The position numbers and the translations under genes were made by a program. From an uncultured Clostridia bacterium (GTDB lineage: Bacteria; Bacillota; Clostridia; Lachnospirales; Anaerotignaceae): a DNA stretch of 24,505 bases. Each line of letters opens with the position of its first letter. The stretch's first letter is position 1. Positions 1 through 7,582 of this stretch are shown piece by piece. The stretch covers positions 1 through 24,505 of the forward strand of contig CAJUNT010000031.1 of assembly GCA_910587735.1 (NCBI GenBank), read 5' to 3'. The notes beneath the pieces are model-generated. The model was not told the origin of the DNA and searched no databases. It was given only the letters and a program-made list of their open reading frames with translations.

Positions 1-88
1 ACCTAATATATAGATTTTGATGTTTACTCTTGTATTCAGTTTTGAAGGTGCAAAAATTCGCTAAATGGGGACATACTCAATATTAGGT
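1..88. other. Inverted repeat before the tRNA cluster, probable rRNA operon edge
   Basis: ACCTAATAT at 1-9 pairs perfectly with ATATTAGGT at 80-88, so the 70 bases between them could be looped out as an RNA-processing stem. The enclosed text (about 35-60) resembles spacer sequence seen around rRNA genes of clostridia, and a tRNA-Asn-led cluster often follows 5S rRNA. The window holds no rRNA, so the rRNA link is inferred. No coding potential seen. Confidence 0.35.
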
Positions 89-91
89 TAA

Positions 92-163
92 TCCTCGATA
101 GCTCAGCGGTAGAGCATCCGGCTGTTAACCGGAGGGTCGTAGGTTCGAATCCTACTCGGGGAG
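92..163 (+). tRNA. tRNA-Asn (GTT)
   Basis: The acceptor stem TCCTCGA pairs with TCGGGGA (156-162), and G163 is the discriminator. The anticodon arm is TCCGG-CTGTTAA-CCGGA with anticodon GTT. The T arm carries GGTTCGAATCC. CCA is not encoded (TCA follows). First gene of a five-tRNA run that shares one downstream terminator. Confidence 0.96.
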
Positions 164-187
164 TCAATTTTGTCACTACCGTGATAA

Positions 188-260
188 AGGGGTATAGTTC
201 AGTTGGTAGAACGTTGGTCTCCAAAACCAAATGTCGAGAGTTCGAGTCTTTCTGCCCCTG
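188..260 (+). tRNA. tRNA-Trp (CCA)
   Basis: The acceptor AGGGGTA pairs with TGCCCCT (253-259), with discriminator G260. The anticodon stem-loop is TTGGT-CTCCAAA-ACCAA, giving anticodon CCA. The T loop is GTTCGAGTC. CCA is not encoded. It lies 24 bases after tRNA-Asn, so the two are probably cut from one precursor. Confidence 0.96.
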
Positions 261-272
261 TTAATTTTATAT

Positions 273-346
<74 letters not shown>

Positions 347-353
347 TTTATAT

Positions 354-426
354 GGGAGTTTAGCTCAGCTGGGAGAGCATCTGCCTTACAAGCAGAGGGT
401 CACAGGTTCGAGCCCTGTAACTCCCA
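354..426 (+). tRNA. tRNA-Val (TAC)
   Basis: The acceptor GGGAGTT pairs with AACTCCC, with discriminator A426. The anticodon stem TCTGC/GCAGA encloses CTTACAA with anticodon TAC. The T arm is CAGGTTCGAGCCCTG. It is separated from tRNA-Asp by only 7 bases. Confidence 0.96.
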
Positions 427-465
427 TATTTTATATTATAACTACTATATAAAAATCGATAATTT

Positions 466-539
466 GGCGGAGTAGCTCAGTTGGCTAGAGCACGCGGTTC
501 ATACCCGCGGTGTCAGGGGTTCAAATCCCTTCTCCGCTA
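466..539 (+). tRNA. tRNA-Met (CAT), elongator type
   Basis: The anticodon stem CGCGG/CCGCG encloses TTCATAC with anticodon CAT. The acceptor GGCGGAG pairs with CTCCGCT, with a G1-T72 wobble. This is the pattern of Bacillus elongator tRNA-Met, not the C1xA72 mismatch of initiator tRNA. CAT could also mark a lysidine-modified Ile tRNA, but the body fits elongator Met better. Last of the cluster. Confidence 0.88.
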
Positions 540-544
540 TGATA

Positions 545-575
545 AACACAGTATTATAGGTATTGTGTTTTTTTA
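545..575 (+). terminator. Rho-independent terminator of the tRNA cluster
   Basis: AACACAGTA (545-553) pairs with TATTGTGTT (561-569), including one G-T pair, around a 7-base loop. A run of T follows at once. It closes the tRNA operon and separates it from the gene at 601. Confidence 0.8.
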
Positions 576-600
576 TTGTTATTTTATAGAAAGGTAAAGT

Positions 601-1305
601 ATGAATATTAAAAAATTAACAAACAAAATTTATTATTTCCCTCATGAAGTGGAAACAGACCGCCCTATGATTGCATATATAAAGGGGAAAAAGTATTCTC
701 TTGCTATTGATGCAGGATATTCTGAAAAACATATTGATGATTTTTATAATTCTTTAGAAAAAGTATCATTGAAAAAGCCAGATTTTACTGTAATAACACA
801 TTGGCATTATGACCACACATTTGGTATGCATTATATACATGGAATCAGTATAGCACATAAAAAAACAAATGCTTTTTTGAAAGAAGAACAGAAAAAAGCA
901 TATCAAGCGCAGTATATAGACGTTTTAAAACAAAATGACGCTTGTTTTGAAAAGGAATATCATAATGAAACAAAATTAAATATTGTGTTGTCTGATATTC
1001 AATTTGAAAAAGAAATTTACTTGAATTTAGGTGAAATCACTGCTCATGTATTCCATACAGAATCACCTCATAGTGAGGATACAGTATGTATATATATTCC
1101 AGAGGAAAAGGCATTATTTTTAGGTGACGCAACAAGTGAGGATTTTTTTAATAATGGATATATGGATAATATGAAATTGCAAAATTTAATTAGAATGATT
1201 GAAAAGACAGATTGTATATATTGTATTTTAAGCCATACAAAGCCGTTAATGAAACAAGAATTATTATATTATTTATATGGCTTGATAAAAAATAATAAAG
1301 TATAA
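601..1305 (+). CDS. Metallo-beta-lactamase-fold hydrolase
   Basis: A 234-residue soluble protein of the MBL superfamily. The signature HWHYDH lies at residues 67-72 (HxHxDH, two-metal site). Further likely metal ligands are H157 in SPHSED, D176 in LFLGDAT, and H212 in LSHT near the end, in the order expected for the fold. The N-terminal beta sandwich (YIKGKKYSLAIDAGY) is typical. There is no signal peptide or membrane segment. The ATG has a fair ribosome site, GAAAGG, about 8 bases upstream. It sits alone between the tRNA terminator and an intergenic repeat. The superfamily includes thioesterases, glyoxalase II-like enzymes, RNases and antibiotic hydrolases; nothing in the sequence fixes the substrate. 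Confidence 0.85.
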   Translation: MNIKKLTNKIYYFPHEVETDRPMIAYIKGKKYSLAIDAGYSEKHIDDFYNSLEKVSLKKPDFTVITHWHYDHTFGMHYIHGISIAHKKTNAFLKEEQKKAYQAQYIDVLKQNDACFEKEYHNETKLNIVLSDIQFEKEIYLNLGEITAHVFHTESPHSEDTVCIYIPEEKALFLGDATSEDFFNNGYMDNMKLQNLIRMIEKTDCIYCILSHTKPLMKQELLYYLYGLIKNNKV

Positions 1306-1401
1306 CATATAACAATGTAAAAGACAATATAATAAGAGAGGAGGGGAGTGACTAAACACGCATTTAAAACCGTGAGAATGTTGCTTTCTAAATAGAGACA
1401 T

Positions 1402-1572
1402 AATTGCTTTCACAAAAGATAAAGTTTGTGGATGTAGGTGAAACCCGCAAATAAAATAATACTATTTTATTAAAACATTGAGAGCATTGCTCTCAAACTC
1501 TCGCTCGCTTTTTTAAAAAAAAGGCGAGGCAAAAACTTTTATGGAAAACTTTGTTTTCCTGATAATAAACAG
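1402..1572. repeat. Modular nested-hairpin intergenic repeat, copy 1
   Basis: This stretch fills most of the gap between the MBL gene and ispF. It holds the palindrome TGAGAGCATTGCTCTCA, a GCTCGC...GCGAGG arm around an A/T-rich loop, GGCAAAAACTTTT, and the GGAAAAC-TTT-GTTTTCC hairpin near the right end. The left end ATTGCTTTCACAAAAG matches other family ends in degenerate form. Orientation is opposite to the copies at 11788 and 20575. There is no ORF. The remaining gap (1306-1401) shows nothing beyond GAGGAGGGGAG, which is not followed by an open frame. Confidence 0.7.
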
Positions 1573-1630
1573 AAATAAAAATTACTTTTAAAACTAATCT
1601 TTTTGAACACTCCTAGAAAGGAATGATAAT

Positions 1631-2107
1631 ATGAGAATTGGTTCAGGGTATGATGTACATAAACTGGTAGAAGGTAGAAAACTGATATTAGGTGGTGTAC
1701 AAATTGATTTTGATAAGGGATTGCTTGGACATTCTGATGCAGATGTGCTGACACATGCTATTATGGACGCCCTTTTAGGAGCGGCTGGTATGGGGGATAT
1801 CGGAAAGCATTTTCCAGATAATGATGATAATTATAAAGATATTTCAAGTATGAAATTGTTGTATCAAGTTTTATACTTGCTTAAAAAACAAAATTATAGT
1901 ATAATTAACATCGACGCTACTATTATAGCACAAAAACCAAAATTATCAGCTTATATGAACGCTATGAAAAAAAATATAGCTGATGTATTGGAAATAAATG
2001 AAAGTCAAGTGAATATCAAAGCAACAACAGAAGAAGGACTCGGCTTTACAGGGGCTGGGCTTGGCATTGCTGCAAATGCAGTGTGTTTGATTGAAAAAAT
2101 AGCATAA
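1631..2107 (+). CDS. ispF: 2-C-methyl-D-erythritol 2,4-cyclodiphosphate synthase
   Basis: IspF makes the cyclic diphosphate intermediate of the non-mevalonate (MEP) isoprenoid pathway from the CDP-ME 2-phosphate substrate, releasing CMP. The protein is 158 residues, the usual family length, and acts as a cytoplasmic trimer. Hallmarks are GSGYDVHKL at 4-12 with metal ligands D8 and H10, LLGHSDADVLTH at 31-42 with H42 as the third ligand, DIGKHFPD at 56-63, and the C-terminal KATTEEGLGFTG. The start ATG follows AGAAAGGAA. It stands apart from ispD here. Its stop is followed within 10 bases by the start of the cysteine T-box leader, so it is probably not regulated with cysE. Confidence 0.97.
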   Translation: MRIGSGYDVHKLVEGRKLILGGVQIDFDKGLLGHSDADVLTHAIMDALLGAAGMGDIGKHFPDNDDNYKDISSMKLLYQVLYLLKKQNYSIINIDATIIAQKPKLSAYMNAMKKNIADVLEINESQVNIKATTEEGLGFTGAGLGIAANAVCLIEKIA

Positions 2108-2114
2108 ATTAAAA

Positions 2115-2400
2115 GTATTGATGGAAAGAGTAATTTTTAGGGCATCTGACAGAGAAAAAGGGTCGTTATATATGTGGTGTATATAATCGGGTGGAAATCC
2201 TAAACAGAAGGAATAAAAATGAAGTGCATTCCTGAACTGTACAGGCGAAAAATAGTAATCTATTCAGTAGTTTGTAGCCGATAACAACGTTATAGTTAAA
2301 GAGTGAGAGGGATTGCTGTGTCAATTCGTCTAAGTGGAGTGGAACCACGGAGTATGATTAGCTTCGCCTTTGCTATATTAGCAAAGGTGAGGCTTTTTTT
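2115..2400 (+). promoter_or_regulatory. T-box riboswitch leader, cysteine specifier
   Basis: A T-box leader senses uncharged tRNA and antiterminates downstream genes. Visible parts are an AGAGTAA box at the base of stem I (about 2126-2132), a long stem I whose 3' side carries GAAGTGCATTCC with codon TGC (Cys) at 2225-2227, and the T-box core TGGAACC at 2340-2346 inside GTGGAACCACGG. A strong terminator follows at 2361-2400. The next genes are cysE and cysS, both cysteine genes, which agrees with the TGC specifier. When tRNA-Cys is uncharged, the T-box should form the antiterminator and allow read-through. Confidence 0.92.
2361..2400 (+). terminator. T-box regulated terminator
   Basis: GCTTCGCCTTTGCTA (2361-2375) pairs with TAGCAAAGGTGAGGC (2379-2393) over 15 base pairs with two G-T wobbles and a 3-base loop. 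Seven T follow. It is the OFF structure of the Cys T-box. Its strength suggests tight repression when tRNA-Cys is charged. Confidence 0.92.
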
Positions 2401-2536
2401 GATTTTTATGATAAAGTGGAAACAATGTTATTGACATAGAATATATTAAAAAAGTAAATAAGCAGTGTGGAATTGTAAAATTCCCTGTTTACAATTTATA
2501 AATAGTATAATCATTTTATTATAGGAGGAACAAAAA

Positions 2537-3184
2537 ATGTTAAAAGAATTGATAAAAGTTGTAAAAGAAAAAGACCCCGCAATAAAAGGAAATTTGGAAG
2601 TATTATTATATCCAAGTTTTTGGGCAACTATATCCCATAGAGTAGCGCATCACTTTTATAAAAAGAAACATTATTTTATTGCAAGATTGATTTCTCAAAT
2701 TTCTCGCTTTTTAACTGGAATTGAAATTCATCCTGGCGCAAAAATAGGAAAAGGCTTTTTTATTGACCATGGTATGGGTGTTGTAATAGGTGAAACTTGC
2801 GAAATAGGAGATAATGTATTATTATATCAAGGTGTAACATTAGGAGGTACGGGAAAAGGAAGTGGAAAACGTCATCCAACAGTAGGAAACAATGTTATGG
2901 TTGGAGCAGGAGCAAAAGTATTAGGACCAGTTGTAATTGGTGATAATGCAAAAATAGGAGGAGGCTCTGTTGTTGTAAAAGATGTTCCTCCTTATATGAC
3001 TGCTGTGGGCGTACCAGCAAGATGTACTGCACAGGAGGAGGAAGAACAAAGAAGAAAACCTTCTGATGAACTTGACCAGTTGAGATTATCTGACCCTGTT
3101 TCAAGAGATTTGAGGGAAATTTCGGAAAGAGTGAAAGTTATTGAAAAAATGCTTTTACAAAATAGTAAAAACAATATACAATAG
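2537..3184 (+). CDS. cysE: Serine O-acetyltransferase
   Basis: CysE transfers acetyl from acetyl-CoA to L-serine to give O-acetylserine, the carbon acceptor for cysteine synthesis. The protein is 215 residues. A short alpha-helical N-terminal part (1-65) is the compact type common in Firmicutes (EpsC/CysE), lacking the longer enteric N-terminus. A left-handed beta helix of hexapeptide repeats runs from IHPGAKIGKGFFIDHG (about 68-84) through GETCEIGDNVLLYQGVTLGGTG, where the active-site histidines and acetyl-CoA loop lie, to VVKDVPPYMTAVGVPA (about 147-162). The C-terminal tail is charged. The ATG has a near-perfect AGGAGG site. It lies directly behind the Cys T-box, so it should be induced by cysteine starvation. 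cysK is not in this window. Confidence 0.96.
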   Translation: MLKELIKVVKEKDPAIKGNLEVLLYPSFWATISHRVAHHFYKKKHYFIARLISQISRFLTGIEIHPGAKIGKGFFIDHGMGVVIGETCEIGDNVLLYQGVTLGGTGKGSGKRHPTVGNNVMVGAGAKVLGPVVIGDNAKIGGGSVVVKDVPPYMTAVGVPARCTAQEEEEQRRKPSDELDQLRLSDPVSRDLREISERVKVIEKMLLQNSKNNIQ

Positions 3185-3238
3185 TATGGAAGGTTCTTAA
3201 ATAAACACGTAATATAAAATAAGAATGAAATTAAGTAA

Positions 3239-3270
3239 TTTACAAAAAAGTATTTGTAAAATTTTATTTT
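3239..3270 (+). terminator. Weak hairpin in the cysE-cysS gap
   Basis: TTTACAAA (3239-3246) pairs with TTTGTAAA (3253-3260), followed by an interrupted T-rich run. The stem has only two G-C-type pairs, so termination would be partial at best. The rest of the 167-base gap is A/T-rich without an ORF. Confidence 0.3.
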
Positions 3271-3351
3271 TATTATTACAAATGAAATATGATTTATTTT
3301 TTATTAAATTAGCACTTACAAAAGTATTTTATAATAGGAAAGGAGTACAAC

Positions 3352-4752
3352 ATGAAAGTTTATAACACACTGACAAGACAAAAAGAGGAGTTTATACCAC
3401 AACAAGAGGGAAAAGTTAAAATGTATGTTTGTGGACCTACTGTTTATGATTACATTCATATAGGAAATGCAAGACCCTATGTCGTATTTGATACGGTAAG
3501 AAGATATTTAGAATATAAAGGGTATGATGTAACATATGTTCAAAATTTTACAGATGTGGACGATAAAATTATAAATAGAGCAAACAAAGAAAATAGCAGT
3601 ATGCAGGAAATTTCAAACAGATATATTGAAGAAGCTTTTCGTGATGCAGATGGATTGAATGTAAAACGTGCAACGGTACATCCTCGTGTAACAGAAGAAA
3701 TGGACCATATTATTGAAATGATACAAACACTTTTAGATAAAGGTTTTGCTTATGAGGATAATGGTACAGTATATTATGATACAAAAAAATTCCCTGAATA
3801 TGGAAAATTGTCTAAAAAAAATTTAGATGAATTGATTGCAGGAGCAAGTGAAAGAGTTTCTATTGATGACGCAAAAAAGAATCCTACGGATTTTGTACTT
3901 TGGAAACCTCATAAACCAGGTGAACCAAAATGGGACGCACCTTGGGGAGCTGGCAGACCTGGCTGGCATATTGAATGCTCTGTCATGGCAAAAAGGTACT
4001 TGGGAGATACCATTGATATACACGCAGGTGGAGAGGATTTGATATTCCCTCATCATGAAAATGAAATTGCACAGAGTGAAGCTGCAAACGGTAAACAATT
4101 TTCTAAATATTGGTTGCATAATGGTTTTATAACAGTAGATAATGAAAAAATGTCTAAATCATTGGGTAATTTCTTTACAGTAAGAGATATCGCTTCTCAT
4201 TTTCCTTATGAAGTAATTCGATTTTTCATATTGGGTGGACATTACAGAGGTCCTATCAATTTTAGTGATGAATTGATGAAAGATGCACAAAACGGATTGG
4301 AAAGAATTAAAAACTGTAAAAAGGATTTAGCATATTATGTTGAAAATTGTCCAGAATGTTCATTAAAACAAAATGAAAATGCAGAGGAATTAAATAAATT
4401 TAAAACACAATTTGAAACAGCTATGGACGATGATTTTAATACAGCAAATGCTATTACTGCAATATATGAATTGGTTCGTTTTACAAATAAAGCAATAAAA
4501 GAAGATATGTCAAAAGAACTTGCTTTAAAAACACAAGATATGTTAAATCATCTTTGTGATGTATTGGGTATTGCAGAAATGAAAGAATCACAACAGGAAG
4601 ATACAGCAGAAATTGAAGAATTGATTGCAAAAAGGACAGAGGCAAAAAAGAATAAAGATTTTGAAACAGCAGATGCAATTAGAGAACAATTAGCAAATAT
4701 GGGCATCACTATAAAAGATACACGTCAGGGCGTACAATGGTTTAGAGGATAA
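3352..4752 (+). CDS. cysS: Cysteinyl-tRNA synthetase
   Basis: CysS charges tRNA-Cys with cysteine. The protein is 466 residues, normal for bacteria. The class I signatures are clear: HIGN at 36-39 and KMSKS at 266-270. Zinc ligands are C27 in YVCGPT and C209 in WHIECSVMA, with the later histidine/glutamate ligands in FPHHENE. The C-terminal part carries the helical DALR-like and tRNA-binding regions. The start follows AGGAAAGGAG. It lies downstream of the Cys T-box and cysE. The gap of 167 bases may hold its own promoter, but read-through control by charged tRNA-Cys would be logical feedback, since this enzyme sets the charging level. Confidence 0.98.
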   Translation: MKVYNTLTRQKEEFIPQQEGKVKMYVCGPTVYDYIHIGNARPYVVFDTVRRYLEYKGYDVTYVQNFTDVDDKIINRANKENSSMQEISNRYIEEAFRDADGLNVKRATVHPRVTEEMDHIIEMIQTLLDKGFAYEDNGTVYYDTKKFPEYGKLSKKNLDELIAGASERVSIDDAKKNPTDFVLWKPHKPGEPKWDAPWGAGRPGWHIECSVMAKRYLGDTIDIHAGGEDLIFPHHENEIAQSEAANGKQFSKYWLHNGFITVDNEKMSKSLGNFFTVRDIASHFPYEVIRFFILGGHYRGPINFSDELMKDAQNGLERIKNCKKDLAYYVENCPECSLKQNENAEELNKFKTQFETAMDDDFNTANAITAIYELVRFTNKAIKEDMSKELALKTQDMLNHLCDVLGIAEMKESQQEDTAEIEELIAKRTEAKKNKDFETADAIREQLANMGITIKDTRQGVQWFRG

Positions 4753-4757
4753 TTATT

Positions 4758-5189
4758 ATGAATAAGCCTTTAGAAGATGTAAAGGCATTGCTGATAGAAG
4801 GTGTGCAAGGGGGTATTGTGCCGAATGAGGTTTCTCCTCTTGCACTTGCCTATATTGGAGATGCAATTTACGAAATATTTGTTAGAACAATGGTATTGTC
4901 AAAAGGAAATGCACCTGTAAATAAACTGCATAAACAATCAAGAGAATATGTTAATGCAAAAGCACAGTCTGATATGTATCATGTGATTGAAGAGTATTTG
5001 ACAGAACAAGAAAAGGCAGTTTTTCGCAGGGGAAGAAATGCAAAGTCTTTTACGAAGCCTAAAAATATGGATTTGTCCGATTATCGTTATGCAACAGGTT
5101 TAGAGGCATTGTTTGGCTTTTTATATATTAGTGGTGATATGGAAAGAGCATTGACATTGTTTCAAATTGGTGTAGGAGAAGAATCATAA
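4758..5189 (+). CDS. mrnC: Mini-ribonuclease III
   Basis: Mini-III is a dimeric RNase III-like catalytic domain without the double-stranded RNA-binding domain; it trims 23S rRNA precursor ends in Firmicutes. The 143 residues match the family length. The motif LALAYIGDAIYEIFVR (about 28-43) contains the acidic metal-binding aspartate, and GLEALFGFLYISGD (about 114-127) holds the second acidic site with its glutamate. The KxFTKPKNMDLSDYRYATG segment is typical. It starts 5 bases after the cysS stop, so it is co-transcribed and probably coupled; AGAGG lies inside the end of cysS. The cysS-mrnC-rlmB order is common in Firmicutes. Confidence 0.95.
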   Translation: MNKPLEDVKALLIEGVQGGIVPNEVSPLALAYIGDAIYEIFVRTMVLSKGNAPVNKLHKQSREYVNAKAQSDMYHVIEEYLTEQEKAVFRRGRNAKSFTKPKNMDLSDYRYATGLEALFGFLYISGDMERALTLFQIGVGEES

Positions 5190-5413
5190 ATTGTAAAAGT
5201 ATTTTTAATGTAAAAATTAAAGTTTTTTATTAAACTTTCTTTTGAAAAAGTTCGAAAGTAGCGAAACAACATTCCATAAATAAAAAATATTTTTTTATTA
5301 GAACATTGAGAGTGTTGCTCTCAAACTCTTACTCGTTTTTTGAAAAAAGCGAGGCAAAAACTTTCGAGGCAAAAACTTTTAAAGAAAAACTTCGTTTTCC
5401 TAGTTGCAAACAG
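5190..5413. repeat. Modular nested-hairpin intergenic repeat, copy 2
   Basis: Same family and orientation as copy 1. It contains TGAGAGTGTTGCTCTCA, the ACTCGTTTTTTG...GCGAG arm, GAAAAACTTCGTTTTCC and the end TAGTTGCAAACAG. The left end carries AAAGTTTTTTATTAAACTTTC. The unit CGAGGCAAAAACTTT is duplicated in tandem at 5350-5364 and 5365-5379, a change unique to this copy. It separates mrnC from rlmB, which would otherwise form a continuous operon. Confidence 0.72.
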
Positions 5414-5456
5414 TATTTTATGTAGTTTTTTATTTTGAGTAAAATGAATATTTCAT

Positions 5457-5501
5457 AATGTAGGGAGATTTTTGTTGATATCAATAAAATTTCCCTACAT
5501 T
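5457..5501. promoter_or_regulatory. Long hairpin upstream of rlmB
   Basis: AATGTAGGGAGATTTT (5457-5472) pairs with AAAATTTCCCTACATT (5486-5501) over 16 base pairs with a single G-T wobble. The loop contains the palindrome TTGATATCAA. No solid T run follows on either side, so it is not a classic terminator. It may be an RNase III processing site, a bidirectional terminator of low efficiency, or a DNA-binding site. It lies 71 bases before the rlmB start. Confidence 0.6.
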
Positions 5502-5572
5502 TATATTGTAATATATGACATACTATTTATAATATATAGTATCAACATGATGAATAATAAGGAGTGTATATT

Positions 5573-6319
5573 TTGTATAAAAATGAAAATCAAATTGAGG
5601 GAAGAAATGCCATATTAGAAGCACTCAGAAATAACAGAGATATGGAAAAGCTTTATATTGTAAAAGGCAATACAGAAGGAAGTGTTAAAAAAATTGTTGC
5701 ACTTGCTGCACAAAATAATGTTGTAATACAAGAAGTAAGCCGTCAGAAATTGGACGAGCTATCTCAAACAAAAAATCATCAAGGAGTCATTGCTATTGCG
5801 TCCGCACACAATTATGCTGAAGTAGATGATATATTGCAATATGCAGAACAAAAAGGAGAACCTCCTTTTATTGTGATATTGGATGGCATTACAGACCCTC
5901 ACAATTTGGGCGCAATTATTAGGAGTGCAGAATGTGCTGGAGCGCATGGCGTGATTGTTCCAAAACATCGTTCTGTGGGGCTGAATGCTACGGTGGCAAA
6001 AACTTCTGCGGGTGCAATAGAATATATGCCTGTGGCAAGAGTAACCAATATTGTGAAAACAATGGAACAGCTAAAAAAACAAGGTTTATGGTTTGCTTGT
6101 GCTGATATGAAGGGATTAGACTATTTTGATACAGATATGAAGGGTAGTATTGGTATTGTAATAGGCAGTGAAGGAGAAGGCGTAAGCAGATTGGTAAAAC
6201 AAAACTGCGATTTTACAGTAGCAATACCTATGTATGGTAAAATATCTTCGCTGAATGCTTCTGTTGCTGCTGGGCTATTGTTATATGAAGTGGTACGTCA
6301 GAGAAAATTTTTAAGTTAA
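5573..6319 (+). CDS. rlmB: 23S rRNA (guanosine-2'-O)-methyltransferase, TrmH/SpoU family
   Basis: RlmB methylates the ribose of G2251 in the 23S rRNA P loop using S-adenosylmethionine. I place the start at TTG 5573, eight bases after GGAG (5561-5564); an in-frame GTG at 5564 would overlap the ribosome site. This gives 248 residues. The N-terminal substrate-binding domain opens with QIEGRNAILEAL. The SPOUT domain has the three motifs: LDGITDPHNLGAIIRSAE, IVIGSEGEGVSRLV and IPMYGKISSLNASVAAG, which form the trefoil-knot cofactor site. yacP follows 16 bases later, with sigH after it. Confidence 0.94.
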   Translation: MYKNENQIEGRNAILEALRNNRDMEKLYIVKGNTEGSVKKIVALAAQNNVVIQEVSRQKLDELSQTKNHQGVIAIASAHNYAEVDDILQYAEQKGEPPFIVILDGITDPHNLGAIIRSAECAGAHGVIVPKHRSVGLNATVAKTSAGAIEYMPVARVTNIVKTMEQLKKQGLWFACADMKGLDYFDTDMKGSIGIVIGSEGEGVSRLVKQNCDFTVAIPMYGKISSLNASVAAGLLLYEVVRQRKFLS

Positions 6320-6335
6320 AGGTGGTTTTAATATT

Positions 6336-6851
6336 TTGCCAAGAGAATATTTACTTGTAGACGGTTATAATATGATACACGCATGGCAGGAGTTAAAAGA
6401 ATTGGCGGAGGTAAGTTTGGAAAGTGCCAGACAAAAACTCTTGGATATGCTTTCTAATTATAAAGGAACACAAAAAACACATATTATTGTTGTGTTTGAT
6501 GCATATTTAGTAAAGGGAAATGTTGGAAGTATATATCAATATCATAATATTTCTGTTGTATATACAAAAGAGGCAGAAACAGCAGACCATTTTATTGAGA
6601 GGGTAGTAAATCGCTTGCCTAAATATGATAAAGTAAGTGTAGCAACATCTGACGGGTTAGAGCAGATGATTATATTGGGAGAAGGTGGACAAAGAATGAC
6701 TGCTCAAGAATTGCGTCAGCGTGTTTTGCAGGAACAAAAAGAAATTCGTAAAAAATACATAGAAAATAAACCGCCTAAAAATAATCTTTTAGCAGATAAT
6801 ATTGATAAAGATGCTTTAGATTGGATTGAAGCATTACGCAAACAGAAATAA
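6336..6851 (+). CDS. yacP: NYN-domain ribonuclease, YacP/Rae1 family
   Basis: This family (Rae1 in Bacillus subtilis) is a PIN/NYN-fold endonuclease that cuts mRNA in the ribosomal A site. The protein is 171 residues. Acidic active-site residues are seen in LLVDGYNMIHAW (6-17), IIVVFDAY (about 50-57), TKEAETADHFIERVV and VATSDGLEQ. A basic, Pro/Lys/Asn-rich tail follows. The start is TTG 6336, supported by AAGGTGG at 6318-6324; no ATG competes. It is the second TTG start in a row, which suggests modest translation. It lies between rlmB and sigH with gaps of 16 and 17 bases, the conserved Firmicute order. Confidence 0.92.
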   Translation: MPREYLLVDGYNMIHAWQELKELAEVSLESARQKLLDMLSNYKGTQKTHIIVVFDAYLVKGNVGSIYQYHNISVVYTKEAETADHFIERVVNRLPKYDKVSVATSDGLEQMIILGEGGQRMTAQELRQRVLQEQKEIRKKYIENKPPKNNLLADNIDKDALDWIEALRKQK

Positions 6852-6868
6852 AAGCGAGGAATAATGAT

Positions 6869-7492
6869 ATGGGACAAATTGCTTATAGTGGGCAAAAAGA
6901 TGAGGAATTAGTGGAACTGGTGCAAAAAGGAGATAAAAGAGCGCAAGAACATTTATTTGATAAATATAAACCTCTTGTAAAAACAAGAGCAAGAACTTAT
7001 TTTTTGATAGGGGCAGATACAGAGGATATTATACAGGAGGGCATGATTGGCTTGTATAAAGCAATGAGGGATTTTCAAAAAAATAAAAATTCATCTTTTA
7101 GAGCATTTGCAGAACTTTGTATCAACCGTCAAATGATTACAGCGATTAAAATGGCAACAAGACAAAAACATATTCCTTTAAATTCGTATATTTCTTTAAA
7201 TAGACCTGTTTTTGAAGAGGAGTCAGAAGAAACTTATATGGATTTGCTTATGGGAGGGGAAATACTTAATCCAGAAGTGGTATTGATAGGTAGAGAAGAT
7301 AAAAATTTTATGGAAGCACAAATGATTAAAATGTTGAGCGATTTTGAAAAAAGAATATTGCTTTTGTATCTTAGAGGAAAAACATATTATGAGATTTCCT
7401 GTATTGTAGGAAAATCTGAAAAATCGATTGATAATGCTTTACAAAGAGTGAAAAAGAAAATAGAAAAATATTTAAATGAAAGAAAAAATTGA
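6869..7492 (+). CDS. sigH: RNA polymerase sigma factor SigH (Spo0H)
   Basis: SigH directs RNA polymerase to early sporulation and transition-state promoters in Firmicutes. The 207 residues fit the family. Region 2 includes DTEDIIQEGMIGLYKAMRDF (about 51-70), the core-binding and -10 recognition helices, and FAELCINRQMITAIKMATRQ, nearly identical to Bacillus SigH; KHIPLNSYISLN follows. Region 4 has the helix-turn-helix GKTYYEISCIVGKSEKSIDNALQRVKKKI near the end (key parts GKTYYEI and SEKSIDNAL). The ATG follows GCGAGGA. Co-directional with yacP, 17 bases apart. Its presence supports a spore-forming lineage, though no spore structural gene is visible here. Confidence 0.95.
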   Translation: MGQIAYSGQKDEELVELVQKGDKRAQEHLFDKYKPLVKTRARTYFLIGADTEDIIQEGMIGLYKAMRDFQKNKNSSFRAFAELCINRQMITAIKMATRQKHIPLNSYISLNRPVFEEESEETYMDLLMGGEILNPEVVLIGREDKNFMEAQMIKMLSDFEKRILLLYLRGKTYYEISCIVGKSEKSIDNALQRVKKKIEKYLNERKN

Positions 7493-7514
7493 AATAAAAT
7501 GAAATAAAAAAAAC

Positions 7515-7543
7515 TTGACGCATATAGTATTGTGTGCTACTAT
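7515..7543 (+). promoter_or_regulatory. Promoter of tRNA-Thr
   Basis: TTGACG (7515-7520) and TACTAT (7538-7543) are 17 bases apart; TATAAT at 7543-7548 overlaps but has a 22-base spacer. A short hairpin (AAAAGGA...TCCTTTT) lies between promoter and tRNA. Stand-alone transcription of the tRNA is implied. Confidence 0.6.
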
Positions 7544-7582
7544 ATAATGGTTGATGGGAAAAGGATATTTTCCTTTTTCTTT

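Noticed and set aside
2895..3174. Minus-strand frames inside cysE
   Set aside because: Shadows of a clear serine acetyltransferase gene, with low-complexity Leu/Gln or Ser text.
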